A stretch of DNA of 64,000 bases from Sphingomonas sp. (lineage in GTDB: Bacteria; Pseudomonadota; Alphaproteobacteria; Sphingomonadales; Sphingomonadaceae): positions 1 to 64,000 of the forward strand of contig JAKFUZ010000034.1 in assembly GCA_021732445.1 (NCBI GenBank), written 5' to 3'. Both the position numbers and the translations under genes were made by a program. The notes under the pieces are model-generated. The model was given only the letters and a program-made list of their open reading frames with translations, was not told the origin of the DNA and did no database searches. Below are positions 8,314 to 17,683 of the stretch, one piece after another; positions within the stretch are counted from its first letter, which is position 1, and each line of letters opens with the position of its first letter.

Positions 8314-11109
8314 TTGACCGACGAGACGCTGCTCGCCGACCCTTCCGACATCACGCCCATCTCCATCGTCGACGAGATGCGCTCAAGCTACCTCGATTAC
8401 GCAATGAGCGTCATCGTCGCGCGCGCGCTGCCCGATGTACGCGACGGGCTTAAGCCCGTGCACCGCCGCATTCTCTATGCCAGCCAGGAAGGTGGCTTCG
8501 TCCCCGGCCGCCCTTACCGTAAATGTGCCAAGATCGTCGGCGACGTGATGGGCAATTATCATCCGCATGGCGACAGCTCGATCTATATGGCGCTGGCCCG
8601 GCTCGCGCAGGATTGGGCGATGCGCGTGACGCTGATGGACGGCCAGGGCAATTTCGGCTCGATGGACCCCGACATGCCAGCCTCGATGCGCTATACCGAG
8701 GCGCGGCTGACCAAGGCGGCAATGACTCTGCTGGGCGATATCGACAAGGACACGGTTGATTTCGCGCCGAATTATGATGGCTCGCGCGAGGAGCCAACGG
8801 TGTTGCCCGCGCGCTTCCCCAACATTTTGGTCAATGGCGCAGGCGGCATTGCAGTCGGCATGGCGACCAACATCCCGCCACATAATCTTGGTGAAGTGGT
8901 CGATGCGTGCCTCGCGCACATCGAGCGCGCGGTATCGGGCGGCGATCCGCTGAGCATTGAAGAGCTGATGGAGATCGTGCCCGGCCCTGACTTTCCGACG
9001 GGCGCGATCATCCTTGGCCGGGCCGGTTGCCGGGGCGCCTATACCGAAGGACGCGGCTCGATCATCGTGCGGTCGCGCTACAAGATCGAGGAGTCGCGCG
9101 GCGACAAGCGGTCGATCGTGCTCACGGAAATTCCCTATCAATCGGGCAAGAACGCGCTCGTCGAAAAAATCGCCGAAGCCGCCAAGGACAAGCGCGTTGA
9201 GGGCATCAGCGACATTCGCGACGAATCAAATCGTGAAGGGGTGCGCATCGTCATTGACCTGAAGCGCGATGCAACGCCCGAAGTGGTGCTCAACCAGTTG
9301 TGGCGCCATACGCCCGCGCAATCGAGCTTCCCGGCCAACATGCTGGCTATTCGCGGCGGGCGCCCGGAAACGCTCACCCTGTTCGACATCATCGATGCGT
9401 TCGTGAAATTCCGCGAGGAAGTCATCACGCGCCGCTCGAAGTTTGAACTCGCCAAGGCGCGGGAACGGGCGCACATCTTGCTTGGCCTCGTCGTTGCCGT
9501 CAGCAACATGGACGAGGTGGTCAAGATTATCCGCGGCTCCGCCTCTCCTGTGGTCGCGCGCGCGGCACTTGCGGCCAAGCAATGGCCGATTGCCGAAATC
9601 GCGCCCTATATCCGCCTCGTGGAAGCGGTCGAGGCTGAGATTGTCGGCGACACCTACACGCTGTCAGACATTCAGGTCCGCGCGATCCTCGACCTTCGCC
9701 TCCACCGGCTGACCGCGCTTGGCCGGGACGAAATTGGCGATGAGCTGAAAACGCTTGCCGGCTCAATCACCGATCTGCTCGACATTCTCGCCGACCGGGT
9801 GAAGCTGTTTGCGGTAATGCGCGACGAGCTGACCGAGGTTCGTGCCGCCTTTGCCACCCCGCGCCGCACCGAGATTGCCGCCGCGGCCGACGGTATCGAC
9901 GACGAGGACCTGATCGAGCGCGAGGAGATGGTCGTCACCGTCACCATGCAGGGCTATATCAAGCGCACGACGCTCGACACTTTCCGCGCGCAGCGACGCG
10001 GCGGCAAGGGGCGCGCCGGCATGGCGACCAAGGATGAGGATATCGTGACGGAGCTGTTCGTCACCTCAACCCACACGCCGGTGCTGTTCTTCTCCACCCA
10101 CGGCAAGGTATATCGCATGAAGGTGTGGAAGCTGCCCGAAGGCGGCCCGGCAACGCGCGGCCGCCCGATGGTCAACCTGCTGCCGCTGGCCGACGGCGAA
10201 ACCATCTCCACCGTGCTGCCGCTGCCCGAGGACGAGGCAGAATGGGGCAAGCTGCACGTGATGTTCGCAACCGCCAAGGGGTCGGTGCGGCGCAATTCGA
10301 TGGACGCTTTCACCAACGTGCCCTCGAACGGCAAGATCGCGATGAAGTTCGACGGCGACGATGCCGATGACCGGCTGATCGGTGTGGCCCTGCTCGACGA
10401 GGCCGACGACGTGCTGCTCGCCACCCGCAACGGCAAGGCCATCCGCTTTGCCGGCGACGATGTGCGCGAGTTTCAGAGCCGCAATTCCACCGGCGTGCGC
10501 GGGGTGGCGCTGAAGGACGGGGACGCCGTCATCTCGCTCTCCATTCTCCACCGCGTTGGCGCAAGCCCTGAGGAGCGCGAGGACTATCTGCGCTTTGCCC
10601 CCTGGAAGCCGGACCGCGAAGGCGAGCCGGGCATGGCGGCAGACCGCTTTGACGAGCTTGCCGCGCGCGAGCAGTTCATCCTCACCGTGTGCGCCAATGG
10701 CTATGGCAAGCTGTCGTCGGCTTACGAATATCGCCGCACCGGGCGCGGGGGGCAAGGCATCACCAATATCGACAATATCGCGCGCAACGGCCCCGTCGTC
10801 GCGAGCTTCCCTGCCGCGAAAACCGATCAATTGATGCTCGTGACCGATCAGGCCAAACTTATCCGCATGGGATTGTCGTCGATGCGCGTCATTGGGCGCA
10901 ATTCAGCGGGCGTGAAGCTGTTCGATGTCGGCAAGAACGAGCATGTAGTGAGCGCAGCACACATCACCGAAAGCGATGAGGAAGACACCGACATGACGAC
11001 AACGCCCGAAACGCCGGATACGCCCGAAACACCGGAAACGCCCGAAACCCCCGAAACGCCCGAAACCCCCGAAACACCGGAAACGCCCGAAACACCCGCC
11101 GACGCATGA
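8314..11109 (+). CDS. gyrA: DNA gyrase subunit A
   Basis: Gyrase A cleaves and rejoins DNA to introduce negative supercoils together with GyrB. The 931-residue product has the winged-helix breakage domain ([12 protein letters not shown]), the QRDR helix after HPHGDSS, the catalytic Tyr127 in SMRYTEARL, and a C-terminal beta-pinwheel with the gyrase-specific GyrA box QRRGGKGR, which argues against ParC. Two oddities: the QRDR position equivalent to E. coli Asp87 is Met92, and the protein ends in ten near-perfect Thr-Pro-Glu units. The start is TTG at 8314; no in-frame ATG gives the conserved N-terminus. Its stop overlaps the start of the DUF952 gene (ATGA). Confidence 0.96.
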   Translation: MTDETLLADPSDITPISIVDEMRSSYLDYAMSVIVARALPDVRDGLKPVHRRILYASQEGGFVPGRPYRKCAKIVGDVMGNYHPHGDSSIYMALARLAQDWAMRVTLMDGQGNFGSMDPDMPASMRYTEARLTKAAMTLLGDIDKDTVDFAPNYDGSREEPTVLPARFPNILVNGAGGIAVGMATNIPPHNLGEVVDACLAHIERAVSGGDPLSIEELMEIVPGPDFPTGAIILGRAGCRGAYTEGRGSIIVRSRYKIEESRGDKRSIVLTEIPYQSGKNALVEKIAEAAKDKRVEGISDIRDESNREGVRIVIDLKRDATPEVVLNQLWRHTPAQSSFPANMLAIRGGRPETLTLFDIIDAFVKFREEVITRRSKFELAKARERAHILLGLVVAVSNMDEVVKIIRGSASPVVARAALAAKQWPIAEIAPYIRLVEAVEAEIVGDTYTLSDIQVRAILDLRLHRLTALGRDEIGDELKTLAGSITDLLDILADRVKLFAVMRDELTEVRAAFATPRRTEIAAAADGIDDEDLIEREEMVVTVTMQGYIKRTTLDTFRAQRRGGKGRAGMATKDEDIVTELFVTSTHTPVLFFSTHGKVYRMKVWKLPEGGPATRGRPMVNLLPLADGETISTVLPLPEDEAEWGKLHVMFATAKGSVRRNSMDAFTNVPSNGKIAMKFDGDDADDRLIGVALLDEADDVLLATRNGKAIRFAGDDVREFQSRNSTGVRGVALKDGDAVISLSILHRVGASPEEREDYLRFAPWKPDREGEPGMAADRFDELAAREQFILTVCANGYGKLSSAYEYRRTGRGGQGITNIDNIARNGPVVASFPAAKTDQLMLVTDQAKLIRMGLSSMRVIGRNSAGVKLFDVGKNEHVVSAAHITESDEEDTDMTTTPETPDTPETPETPETPETPETPETPETPETPADA
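11002..11091 (+). repeat. 9-bp tandem repeat encoding (Thr-Pro-Glu)10 at the GyrA C-terminus
   Basis: Ten consecutive 9-base units, variants of ACGCCCGAA, ACACCGGAA and ACCCCCGAA, encode TPE (one TPD). They form a low-complexity acidic tail on GyrA. Degenerate third positions keep the peptide period exact while the DNA varies, suggesting protein-level selection or old slippage. Acidic GyrA tails are known to tune supercoiling activity in E. coli. Confidence 0.9.
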
Positions 11110-11453
11110 GAACGCCCGTTGCGTACAAGGTGCTGACGGCGGCGCAGATGGCGGCGCTTGAGGCTGACGGCAGCTTTGCCGGCGCGCCGGTTGATCTGGC
11201 GGATGGCTATATCCACCTGTCCACGCACGCCCAGCTCACGGAAACGGTTGACAGGCATTTCGCCGGGCAAACCGGGCTGTGGGTCGCGGCCATCGACCTG
11301 GCGGTGATGGGTGACGCGGCGAAATGGGAGCCGTCACGCGGCGGCGCGCTGTTCCCGCATCTCTATGCCCCTCTGCCGCTGTCGGCGGTGCTGGCCTATG
11401 GCGAACTGCGCCGCGACGAGGCGGGCGCGGTGATGCTGCCGGTAGCGGGATGA
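11106..11453 (+). CDS. DUF952 domain protein
   Basis: A 115-residue protein with the DUF952 pattern: VAYKVLTAAQMAALEADGSF at the start, the conserved GYIHLST, then LWVAAIDLA, and WEPSRGGALFPHLYAPLPL. DUF952 proteins are small and of unknown biochemical role; the fold is related to ADP-ribosyltransferase-like barrels. The ATG overlaps the gyrA stop by four bases (ATGA), implying translational coupling. The product is full length for the family. Confidence 0.88.
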   Translation: MRTPVAYKVLTAAQMAALEADGSFAGAPVDLADGYIHLSTHAQLTETVDRHFAGQTGLWVAAIDLAVMGDAAKWEPSRGGALFPHLYAPLPLSAVLAYGELRRDEAGAVMLPVAG

Positions 11454-11460
11454 GGCGCGC

Positions 11461-13185
11461 ATGAGGAACGAGCTATATTATGGCGACAATCTCAAGAATC
11501 TGCGCACCAAGATCGCGAGCGACAGCGTTGATCTTTGCTATATCGACCCGCCCTTCAATTCGAAGCGCAACTATTTCCAGATTTACAATAATCAGGGCGG
11601 GGAAGACCGCGCGCAGGCGCAGGCCTTTGTCGATACCTGGGAATGGGGGCGCGAAGCGGCAGGCGCAAAGTCCTAGGCGTTTTTTAGGGTCTTTGTCGAT
11701 ACCTGGGAATGGGGGCGCGAAGCGGCGGACGGGCTGGACCATATCCTCGATCTGGAGCGGTTGGCGCCGCGCGCGGGCGACACGCGCTGGACCGAACAGA
11801 CGGTCGAACTGATCCGGGGCCTGGAGAAGGTGCTGGGGCGCGGCAGCCTGTTCGCCTATCTCGTCCACATGACACTGCGCATCGTGGAAATCCGCCGCGT
11901 GCTCAAACCGACGGGAAGCTTCTACCTCCACTGCGACCCGACCGCCTCGCATTATCTGAAGCTGGTGCTCGATGCGGTGTTTTGTGGGCAGGGCGGGGAT
12001 TTCCGCAATGAAATATCTTGGAAGCGCAACACAAGCCACAGCGATGCAGTCGGTTATGGACGCATTCGAGACGTCATCTTGTTTTACACCAAGTCGCTAA
12101 AATCGACATGGAATGATATCTATCAGGACTACAGTGCGGAATACGTCGAACAGTATTATCGATTCAAAGACGAGAACGGTAAGCGCTGGATGTCAGGCGA
12201 TTTGAGCGCCGCTGGATTGTCTGGCGGCGGCTATACCTACGAATGGAATGGTCATACGAAAGTTTGGCGATGCCCAGTCGAAACGATGCAAAAGCTGCAC
12301 GACGAAGGCAAAGTCTATTATACGAAAAACGGTGTTGCGCGACGGAAGCGATACCTTGACGAGGCCAAGGGAATGCCCGCTCAGGACTCTTGGGAAGACG
12401 TCCAAGCTCTGCGTTCGTGGCATCAAGAAAAACTCGGCTACCCCACCCAAAAGCCCGAAGCGCTGCTCGAACGCATCATCCGCGCCTCCTCCAATGAGGG
12501 CGATACCGTGCTCGATGCCTATTGCGGCTGCGGCACCACCGTCGCGGTGGCGCAGCGGCTCGGGCGGCGCTGGATCGGCATCGACATCACCTATCAGTCG
12601 ATCTCGCTGATCCTCAAACGCCTTGCCGACAAATATCCTGACCAATGGCCCCAAATCGAGGCCGATATTTTGCTCGATGGCGTGCCCCGCGATCTCGCCT
12701 CGGCAGTCGCCCTCGCCAACCGCCGCGACGACAAGACGCGCAAGGAATTTGAGAAATGGGCGGTGCTCACCTTTTCGAACAATCAGGCGCGCATCAACGA
12801 AAAAAAGGGGGCGGACGCGGGGATAGACGGCATCGCCTATTTCCTGCTCGACAAGGAAACCAACGGCAAGGCGATTTTTCAGGTGAAATCGGGCGCGTCA
12901 AACCGCGCAACGCTCGCCACGCTCAATTCCGACCGGCTGCGGGAGAAAGCCGAGTTCGGCTTCCTCATCGCCATGGACCTGCCGACCAAGGCGATGCGCG
13001 ACGAAATCGCGGCGGCCGGCAAGTATAAACACCCGCTGCTCAACCGCGAGGATGATCGTTTGCAGGTGATTACGGTTGCCGAGATTTTGCAGGGCAAGCG
13101 GCTCGACCTGCCGATGGCGCGCGCCGATGCGGTGAAGGCGGCAGCGGCGGCGGGCGACGCCGACAAGCAGGAACGGCTTTTCTAG
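11461..13185 (+). pseudogene. DNA methyltransferase-restriction endonuclease fusion interrupted by a 66-bp insertion with an amber stop
   Basis: One reading frame, interrupted once. The first part (11461-11676) encodes ELYYGDNLKNL and the catalytic CYIDPPFNSKRNYF (motif IV, DPPF) and ends at TAG 11674-11676. The same frame resumes and carries [20 protein letters not shown], the SAM-binding motif [14 protein letters not shown] and [14 protein letters not shown], i.e. a beta-class amino-methyltransferase. The last 150 residues hold an Mrr-like PD-(D/E)XK nuclease pattern ([10 protein letters not shown] then IFQVKSG). A 36-base segment is present twice, 66 bases apart, so removing one unit restores an uninterrupted frame. 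As written, motif IV and motif I are on separate peptides. It could be a decayed restriction-modification gene, or a switchable one. The downstream ORF alone is 11761-13185. Confidence 0.8.
11625..11726 (+). repeat. 36-bp direct repeat flanking a 30-bp stop-containing spacer
   Basis: The 36 bases at 11625-11660 (beginning CTTTGTCGATACCTGG) recur exactly at 11691-11726. The 30 bases between contain CCTAGG and a T6 run and provide the in-frame TAG. The period of 66 is exactly 22 codons, so loss of one period by slippage or recombination would rejoin the methyltransferase frame. Confidence 0.95.
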
Positions 13186-13194
13186 GCGCCGCGG

Positions 13195-14511
13195 ATGACC
13201 TACCAAATCCACATCATTGGCGGCGGCCTCGCCGGGTCGGAAGCGGCGTGGCAGCTCGCTCAGGCGGGCGTGCGCGTGAAGCTTTCCGAAATGCGCGGCG
13301 GCGGCGACACCACCGCTGCTCACCACACCGATGGGCTGGCCGAACTCGTCTGCTCCAACAGCTTTCGGTCAGACGATGCCGAGCGCAACGCCGTGGGCCT
13401 GCTCCATGCCGAAATGCGCGCGCTGGGGTCGCTCATCATGGCCATGGGCGACAGGCACGCCGTGCCCGCCGGCTCGGCGCTGGCGGTTGATCGCGACGGG
13501 TTTTCGGCCGGCGTAACGCACGCGCTCGCCGCCCACCCCAACATCACCATCGTGCGCGAGCGGGTGGACGCGCTGCCCGAGGGCGGCCCGGCGATCATCG
13601 CCACCGGCCCCCTCACCGCGCCCGCGCTGGCCGAGCGGATCGGCGATGCGACCGGACGGGAAGCGCTCGCCTTTTTCGATGCGATTGCCCCTATCGTCCA
13701 CCATGAGAGCATCGACATGAGCGTCGCCTGGATGGCGTCGCGCTGGGACAAGGGCGAGACCAAGGATTACATCAACTGCCCGATGACAAAGGAGCAGTAT
13801 CTCGCCTTTCATGCAGGCCTCATCGCGGGCGACAAGACCGAGTTCAGGCAATGGGAGGACGTGCCCTATTTCGAAGGCTGCATGCCGATTGAAGTGATGG
13901 CCGAGCGCGGGGTGGACACGCTGCGCTATGGCCCGATGAAGCCAGTGGGGCTGGATGATCCGCGCACCGGGCGCTGGCCGCATGCCGTGGTGCAACTGCG
14001 GCAGGACAATGCCAGCGGCAGTTTGTGGAACATCGTGGGCTTCCAAACCAAGCTGAAACATGCCGAACAGGTGCGGCTGTTCCGCACGATTCCGGGGTTG
14101 GAAAAGGCCGAGTTTGCGCGGCTGGGGGGCCTGCACCGCAACACCTTCATCCGCTCACCCGAGCTGCTCGACCCCTGGCTGCGACTGAAATCGCGCACCA
14201 ACATTCGTTTTGCCGGGCAGATTACGGGGTGCGAGGGTTATGTGGAAAGCGCCGCCATTGGCCTGCTTGCCGGGCGGTTTGCCGCGGCGGAGCTGGCGGG
14301 CCGCGCCGCGCCGCCCCCGCCGCCGCCGGAGACGGCTCTGGGCGCCCTGCTCAGCCATATCACCGGCGCCGCGATTGCCGACACCTATCAGCCGATGAAC
14401 GTCAATTTCGGGCTGTTTCCGCCGGTCACCGGGCGCACCAAAAAGGCCGATCGCAAACTGCTATACACTGCACGAGCGAGGGATGCGCTGGCGGGGTGGA
14501 TGGCCGGCTGA
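13195..14511 (+). CDS. trmFO: tRNA m5U54 methyltransferase, folate/FAD-dependent
   Basis: TrmFO makes 5-methyluridine at position 54 of tRNA using methylenetetrahydrofolate and FADH2. The 438-residue protein starts with the FAD Rossmann motif [18 protein letters not shown] and contains the family-diagnostic CSNSFRSD, with the Cys used as catalytic residue. It also has [26 protein letters not shown], and a C-terminal [12 protein letters not shown]. Length is normal. It follows the methyltransferase fusion by nine bases but is unrelated in function; the fusion gene appears to be an insertion next to this core gene. Confidence 0.96.
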   Translation: MTYQIHIIGGGLAGSEAAWQLAQAGVRVKLSEMRGGGDTTAAHHTDGLAELVCSNSFRSDDAERNAVGLLHAEMRALGSLIMAMGDRHAVPAGSALAVDRDGFSAGVTHALAAHPNITIVRERVDALPEGGPAIIATGPLTAPALAERIGDATGREALAFFDAIAPIVHHESIDMSVAWMASRWDKGETKDYINCPMTKEQYLAFHAGLIAGDKTEFRQWEDVPYFEGCMPIEVMAERGVDTLRYGPMKPVGLDDPRTGRWPHAVVQLRQDNASGSLWNIVGFQTKLKHAEQVRLFRTIPGLEKAEFARLGGLHRNTFIRSPELLDPWLRLKSRTNIRFAGQITGCEGYVESAAIGLLAGRFAAAELAGRAAPPPPPPETALGALLSHITGAAIADTYQPMNVNFGLFPPVTGRTKKADRKLLYTARARDALAGWMAG

Positions 14512-14525
14512 AGCTCGGGGGGTGG

Positions 14526-15008
14526 CTATCCCTCGTCATCGCGCGGCTGGTCGGCGGCGGGCGGCGGGCACAGGCATTTCGCCTTGGGCCTGGTCGCGCG
14601 CTTGGGGGCCGTAGTTGCAAATTCTGCGGGCGTCATGGCGCCATCATGATTGGCATCGGCGCCTGAAAATTTGGTGATGGTCTTGGCGGCCCACTCGTCA
14701 AAGGCGAGCGCCCCATCGCCATTGGTATCGAGCCTGGCAAATGCCTTGTGCCGCGAGGCGAGATATTCCGCGCTGGTAATGGCGCCGTTCCTGTCCTTGT
14801 CATAGCGGCCAAAGCGCTTCTCCTCGCGGGTTCTGGCGGAAGCTTCGGGTGGCGCGAGGCCGGGCGCGTCCTGGGCGATGCCAGCCACGCCTGCACCGGT
14901 TGCAGCCGCAAGCGACGGGGTGGGGCTGGCGCCACGGCCGCTCACCACAAAGATGGCCGCCCCGGCGAGCAGCAGCGCGCCAATTCCGCCGACAAGATAT
15001 CGCCACAT
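14526..15008 (-). CDS. membrane-anchored EF-hand calcium-binding protein
   Basis: A 160-residue protein with an N-terminal membrane anchor or signal (LVGGIGALLLAGAAIFVV), then EF-hand loops. The clear loops are DKDRNGAITSAEY, DTNGDGALAFDEW and DANHDGAMTPAEF, each with Asp/Asn at positions 1, 3 and 5, Gly at 6 and Glu at 12. These bind Ca2+, and the protein is likely periplasmic. The C-terminal tail is basic and Pro-rich with two Cys. Convergent with trmFO, with only 14 bases between stops. Confidence 0.85.
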   Translation of the reverse strand: MWRYLVGGIGALLLAGAAIFVVSGRGASPTPSLAAATGAGVAGIAQDAPGLAPPEASARTREEKRFGRYDKDRNGAITSAEYLASRHKAFARLDTNGDGALAFDEWAAKTITKFSGADANHDGAMTPAEFATTAPKRATRPKAKCLCPPPAADQPRDDEG

Positions 15009-15180
15009 CGATCAGCACTCCAGACCCTGCGCCGGTGCCCATGTTACCGTCCGCCGCCCGCAAATTCTAGCGGCCGGATGACAGTTGAGTGGATCGGAAA
15101 GGGAGTCACCTCAGGGCGCTTTTCTGATTCATGCTGCTGGCTGGGTGCGCAGGCTGGCATTGCCGACCCGGCCCTATTCG
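15009..15180. other. non-coding stretch upstream of EF-hand gene, bordering IS remnants
   Basis: No supportable gene is seen in these 172 bases. They contain the upstream region of the leftward EF-hand gene and then merge into IS630-like sequence near 15160. The ORFs listed here lack homology signals or ribosome sites. Confidence 0.5.
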
Positions 15181-15560
15181 ATGGATTTGCGGGATCGCGC
15201 GATTCGGCGGATTTTGGCTGACGAGAGCGTGCGGTCGGTTGCGACGGCATTGAGTATCAGCGCGGCGACGGTGGTGCACTCGTTACAGCTCTCGCGGGCA
15301 TCGGGAAGTGCGGCTCCCGGCAAGGTAGGCGGCCACGGGCCGCGGCTTCTGGTTGGCGAGCAGCCCTACGCTCTCGCCCGGCGACATCCTCGCCCTCGAT
15401 AACCTGTCCAGCCACAACAAGCCCTTTGTCAGGGCCGCAATCGGAGCCAGAGGCGCGCGCCTGCTGTTGCCGCCGCCCTACAGCCCAGACCTCAATCCGA
15501 TCAGGCAAGTCTTCGCCAAACTGAAACACCTGCTCCGACAAGCCCCAGAACGATGCCTGC
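15160..15560 (+). mobile_element. IS630-family transposase remnant with internal deletion and frameshift
   Basis: The left part (from ATG 15181) encodes MDLRDRAIRRILADESV, SVATALSISAATV and SGSAAPGKVGGH, the typical helix-turn-helix N-terminus of IS630-type transposases. After about 15340, in another frame, the sequence jumps to SPGDILALDNLSSHNK and LLPPPYSPDLNPI, the C-terminal DDE segment with the last catalytic acidic region altered (NPIRQVF in place of the usual NPIEQVF). The central catalytic core of some 150 residues is gone. The two frames, missing core and altered Glu show a dead element. Confidence 0.82.
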
Positions 15561-15569
15561 TCCGGCATG

Positions 15570-15650
15570 ATCCTCGCGATAGACGCGCACCAACTTCTTG
15601 TGGTTGGGCGTCATGCCCTCCCGCGCCCGCAGGCAGGCGAAGCGCGTCCG
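15570..15650 (-). mobile_element. IS3-family OrfB (transposase) short remnant
   Basis: On the minus strand about 27 residues read RFACLRAREGMTPNHKKLVRVYRED. The REGMTPNHKKL-YR segment is the conserved N-terminal part of IS3-type OrfB proteins, just before the rve integrase core. Nothing else of the element is recognisable: the frame continues into unrelated residues. It lies against the IS630 remnant, so this is a small graveyard of nested insertions. Confidence 0.6.
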
Positions 15651-15816
15651 ACCGGGCAGCAGGCCAGTTGGTTTCACATAATCATAACAATCCACATAGT
15701 CTGATGGTAGAAGTGATGGTAGATCGTCGAGCGTTCGGATGGAGAGACCATCATGGGACTGGCAGCGGTTGCGATCAAAGTGGCGTACAGCCACGACAAA
15801 CCCTATAAGCTGACGA

Positions 15817-16434
15817 ATGATGATGCCTGCCAGTGACATTGCCTTCACGCCGACCGTCAAGGCTTTGCAAGCTGAGCGTGGCTCGCGCGCAAGCTATGCC
15901 AAAATGGAAGAGCAAGGCGGCTTCCGCACGACAATTACCGAAGACTTGGTCGAATTTCTTGCCGGAGTTGATACGGCGTATCTGGCGACGAGCAACGCTG
16001 CCGGCCAACCCTATGCGCAGCATCGCGGCGGCCCCAACGGCTTCATCCGGGTGGTTGGAGCGCGCACGCTCGCCTTTGCGGACTATGCTGGCAACAAGCA
16101 GTATGTTTCGACCGGCAACCTCGCTGACAATGACAAGGCGTTTCTGTTTCTGATGGACTATGCCCATCGGCGCCGCATCAAGATTTGGGGCCGTGCGCGC
16201 GTGGTGTCAGACGATCCTGCGCTGATCGCGACGCTCATGCCGGAACACTATCGCGCCAGGCCGGAGCAGGCGATCCTCTTCGACGTCGAGGCGTGGGACG
16301 TAAATTGTCCCCAGCATATTCCAAAAAAATTGGACGCGGCAGCGGTAGCCGCAGCCGCCAGCCATCTCGAATCGCGCATTGCTGAGCTGGAAGCCGAAAA
16401 TGCCGCCCTCAAATCGCAGATCAAAAGAGCATAA
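15817..16434 (+). CDS. pyridoxamine 5'-phosphate oxidase-like flavin-binding protein
   Basis: A 205-residue protein with the split-barrel PNPOx-like fold: FLAGVDTAYLATSNAAGQPYAQHRGGPNGFIRV (the usual first strands and FMN-phosphate loop), LAFADYAGNKQYVSTGNL, then AFLFLMDYAHRRRIKIWGRARVV. These proteins bind FMN or F420-like cofactors and often reduce small molecules. The C-terminal 35 residues form a predicted short coiled coil (HLESRIAELEAENAALKSQI), an addition seen in several members. The start is one of three consecutive ATGs; the first was used. It lies just after IS debris, but the gene itself looks intact. Confidence 0.85.
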   Translation: MMMPASDIAFTPTVKALQAERGSRASYAKMEEQGGFRTTITEDLVEFLAGVDTAYLATSNAAGQPYAQHRGGPNGFIRVVGARTLAFADYAGNKQYVSTGNLADNDKAFLFLMDYAHRRRIKIWGRARVVSDDPALIATLMPEHYRARPEQAILFDVEAWDVNCPQHIPKKLDAAAVAAAASHLESRIAELEAENAALKSQIKRA

Positions 16435-16515
16435 GCATGCGCCGTCCGCCGCGCCCTCACTGACGAGACCGGCACGCGATCCTGCGGCCTTATGCCAGCA
16501 CCTCAAGATGCCCGG

Positions 16516-17628
16516 TCACCCAGCCAGAATCTCGTCATATAGCGCGCGCCATTTCTGGCCGACCGGGCGCAGGCTGACCTGCTGAAACGCCGCATGAGCG
16601 CCGCGCGACAATGTTTCGTAAAGCACCGGATCGCGCAGCAGCCGCTCCATCACATCGGCAAAGGCCGGCCCGGTAGCTTCGGCGGCGATCAGCGAATCAA
16701 CACCGTGGGACAATTGCTCCTTGAGGCCGCCGACCGGGGTAGAAAGCACCGGCATCGCCGCCCATTGCGCGTCGAGCGCGACTGCCGACTGGCTGGCTTC
16801 GATATAGGGCAGCGCCATAACATCATGATCTGACAAAAGGCGGCACAACTCCTCGTCTGAAATCCACCGGTTGATGACGGCCACATGAGGCAGCCGCGCC
16901 AGCGCATCGGCATAGGGTTCCATATCACCCGATCCGGCCACCGTGACCTCGCAGTGGCGCCCCCGCGCTTGCAGCAGTTCGAGCGCCTCCAGCAGCAAAT
17001 GCAACCCCTTGTAATGCCGGATTCTGCCCGAGAACAATATCTTGAGCGGGCGGTCGCCCGGAGCGGCGCGGGCGGGCAGTTCCGGCTCGGTGCGAACCAG
17101 CAACCCGCCTTCCAGCAAATGCAGCGGCCGGTTGAAATGCGCATTGGCCTGGAACTCGGCATAAACATGCTGCGAAAGGGTGACGACATGGTCGGCGTGC
17201 CCGAGCACCATCTGGGCCACACGGTCCAGCACGCCGCTCTCTTCGCCGGGATGACGGGTGGCGTCATGGATCGTCACCAGACTGGGCACACCAGCCATTC
17301 GCGCTGCCTTCAGATACCACGCATCCCACGGGGAAATCATGGTGACATGGACGAGTTGGGCGCGCTCGCGCAGGCGGCGGGCCAACGTCTGACGATCACC
17401 CCGCATGCCAAGCGCAAAAGGGATCGCCGATCGAGCGCCGGTTATGGTTCGCGGCGCCGCCAGCACCGCCCCTGGCAGCGCGCCGAAATCGTCCAGCGCG
17501 CTGCGCCGTGACGCCACGGCGAGCGGCCGGGATTCCAGACTTAGCGCCTTTAATATCGGCATCTGAAAAAACGTCCCAAAGCGACCCAAAGCCCAGATCA
17601 CCGGTTGGGTATCCTGATCTTTCAGCAT
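16516..17628 (-). CDS. glycosyltransferase family 4 (exopolysaccharide locus)
   Basis: A 370-residue GT-B fold enzyme. The N-terminal acceptor domain includes LVHVTMISPWDAWYLKAARM and VPSLVTIHDATRHPGE. The C-terminal nucleotide-sugar domain has KILFSGRIRHYKGLHLLLEAL, VAGSGDMEPY, the EX7E-like region ALPYIEASQSAVALDAQWA and PVLSTPVGGLKEQL. It transfers a sugar to a growing lipid-linked chain in the cytoplasm. The longest ORF begins at 17742 and would overlap the upstream epimerase gene; ATG 17628 is preceded by GAGGATAAC, a strong ribosome site, and was chosen. It is the last gene of a leftward group. Confidence 0.88.
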   Translation of the reverse strand: MLKDQDTQPVIWALGRFGTFFQMPILKALSLESRPLAVASRRSALDDFGALPGAVLAAPRTITGARSAIPFALGMRGDRQTLARRLRERAQLVHVTMISPWDAWYLKAARMAGVPSLVTIHDATRHPGEESGVLDRVAQMVLGHADHVVTLSQHVYAEFQANAHFNRPLHLLEGGLLVRTEPELPARAAPGDRPLKILFSGRIRHYKGLHLLLEALELLQARGRHCEVTVAGSGDMEPYADALARLPHVAVINRWISDEELCRLLSDHDVMALPYIEASQSAVALDAQWAAMPVLSTPVGGLKEQLSHGVDSLIAAEATGPAFADVMERLLRDPVLYETLSRGAHAAFQQVSLRPVGQKWRALYDEILAG

Positions 17629-17683
17629 GTTATCCTCGACATTTGGTGCGACGGGCAAACCCAAGCCGGGCAGCGCGGGCAGA

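Noticed and set aside
11473-12039. Minus-strand ORF spanning the interrupted methyltransferase
   Set aside because: It reads through the duplicated repeat by chance; the translation contains the reverse-frame of the repeat twice and no domain.
15501-15860. Complete minus-strand gene of 119 aa in the IS patch
   Set aside because: Only about 27 residues match an IS3 OrfB; the rest is unrelated sequence from adjacent elements, so it is a remnant rather than a gene.
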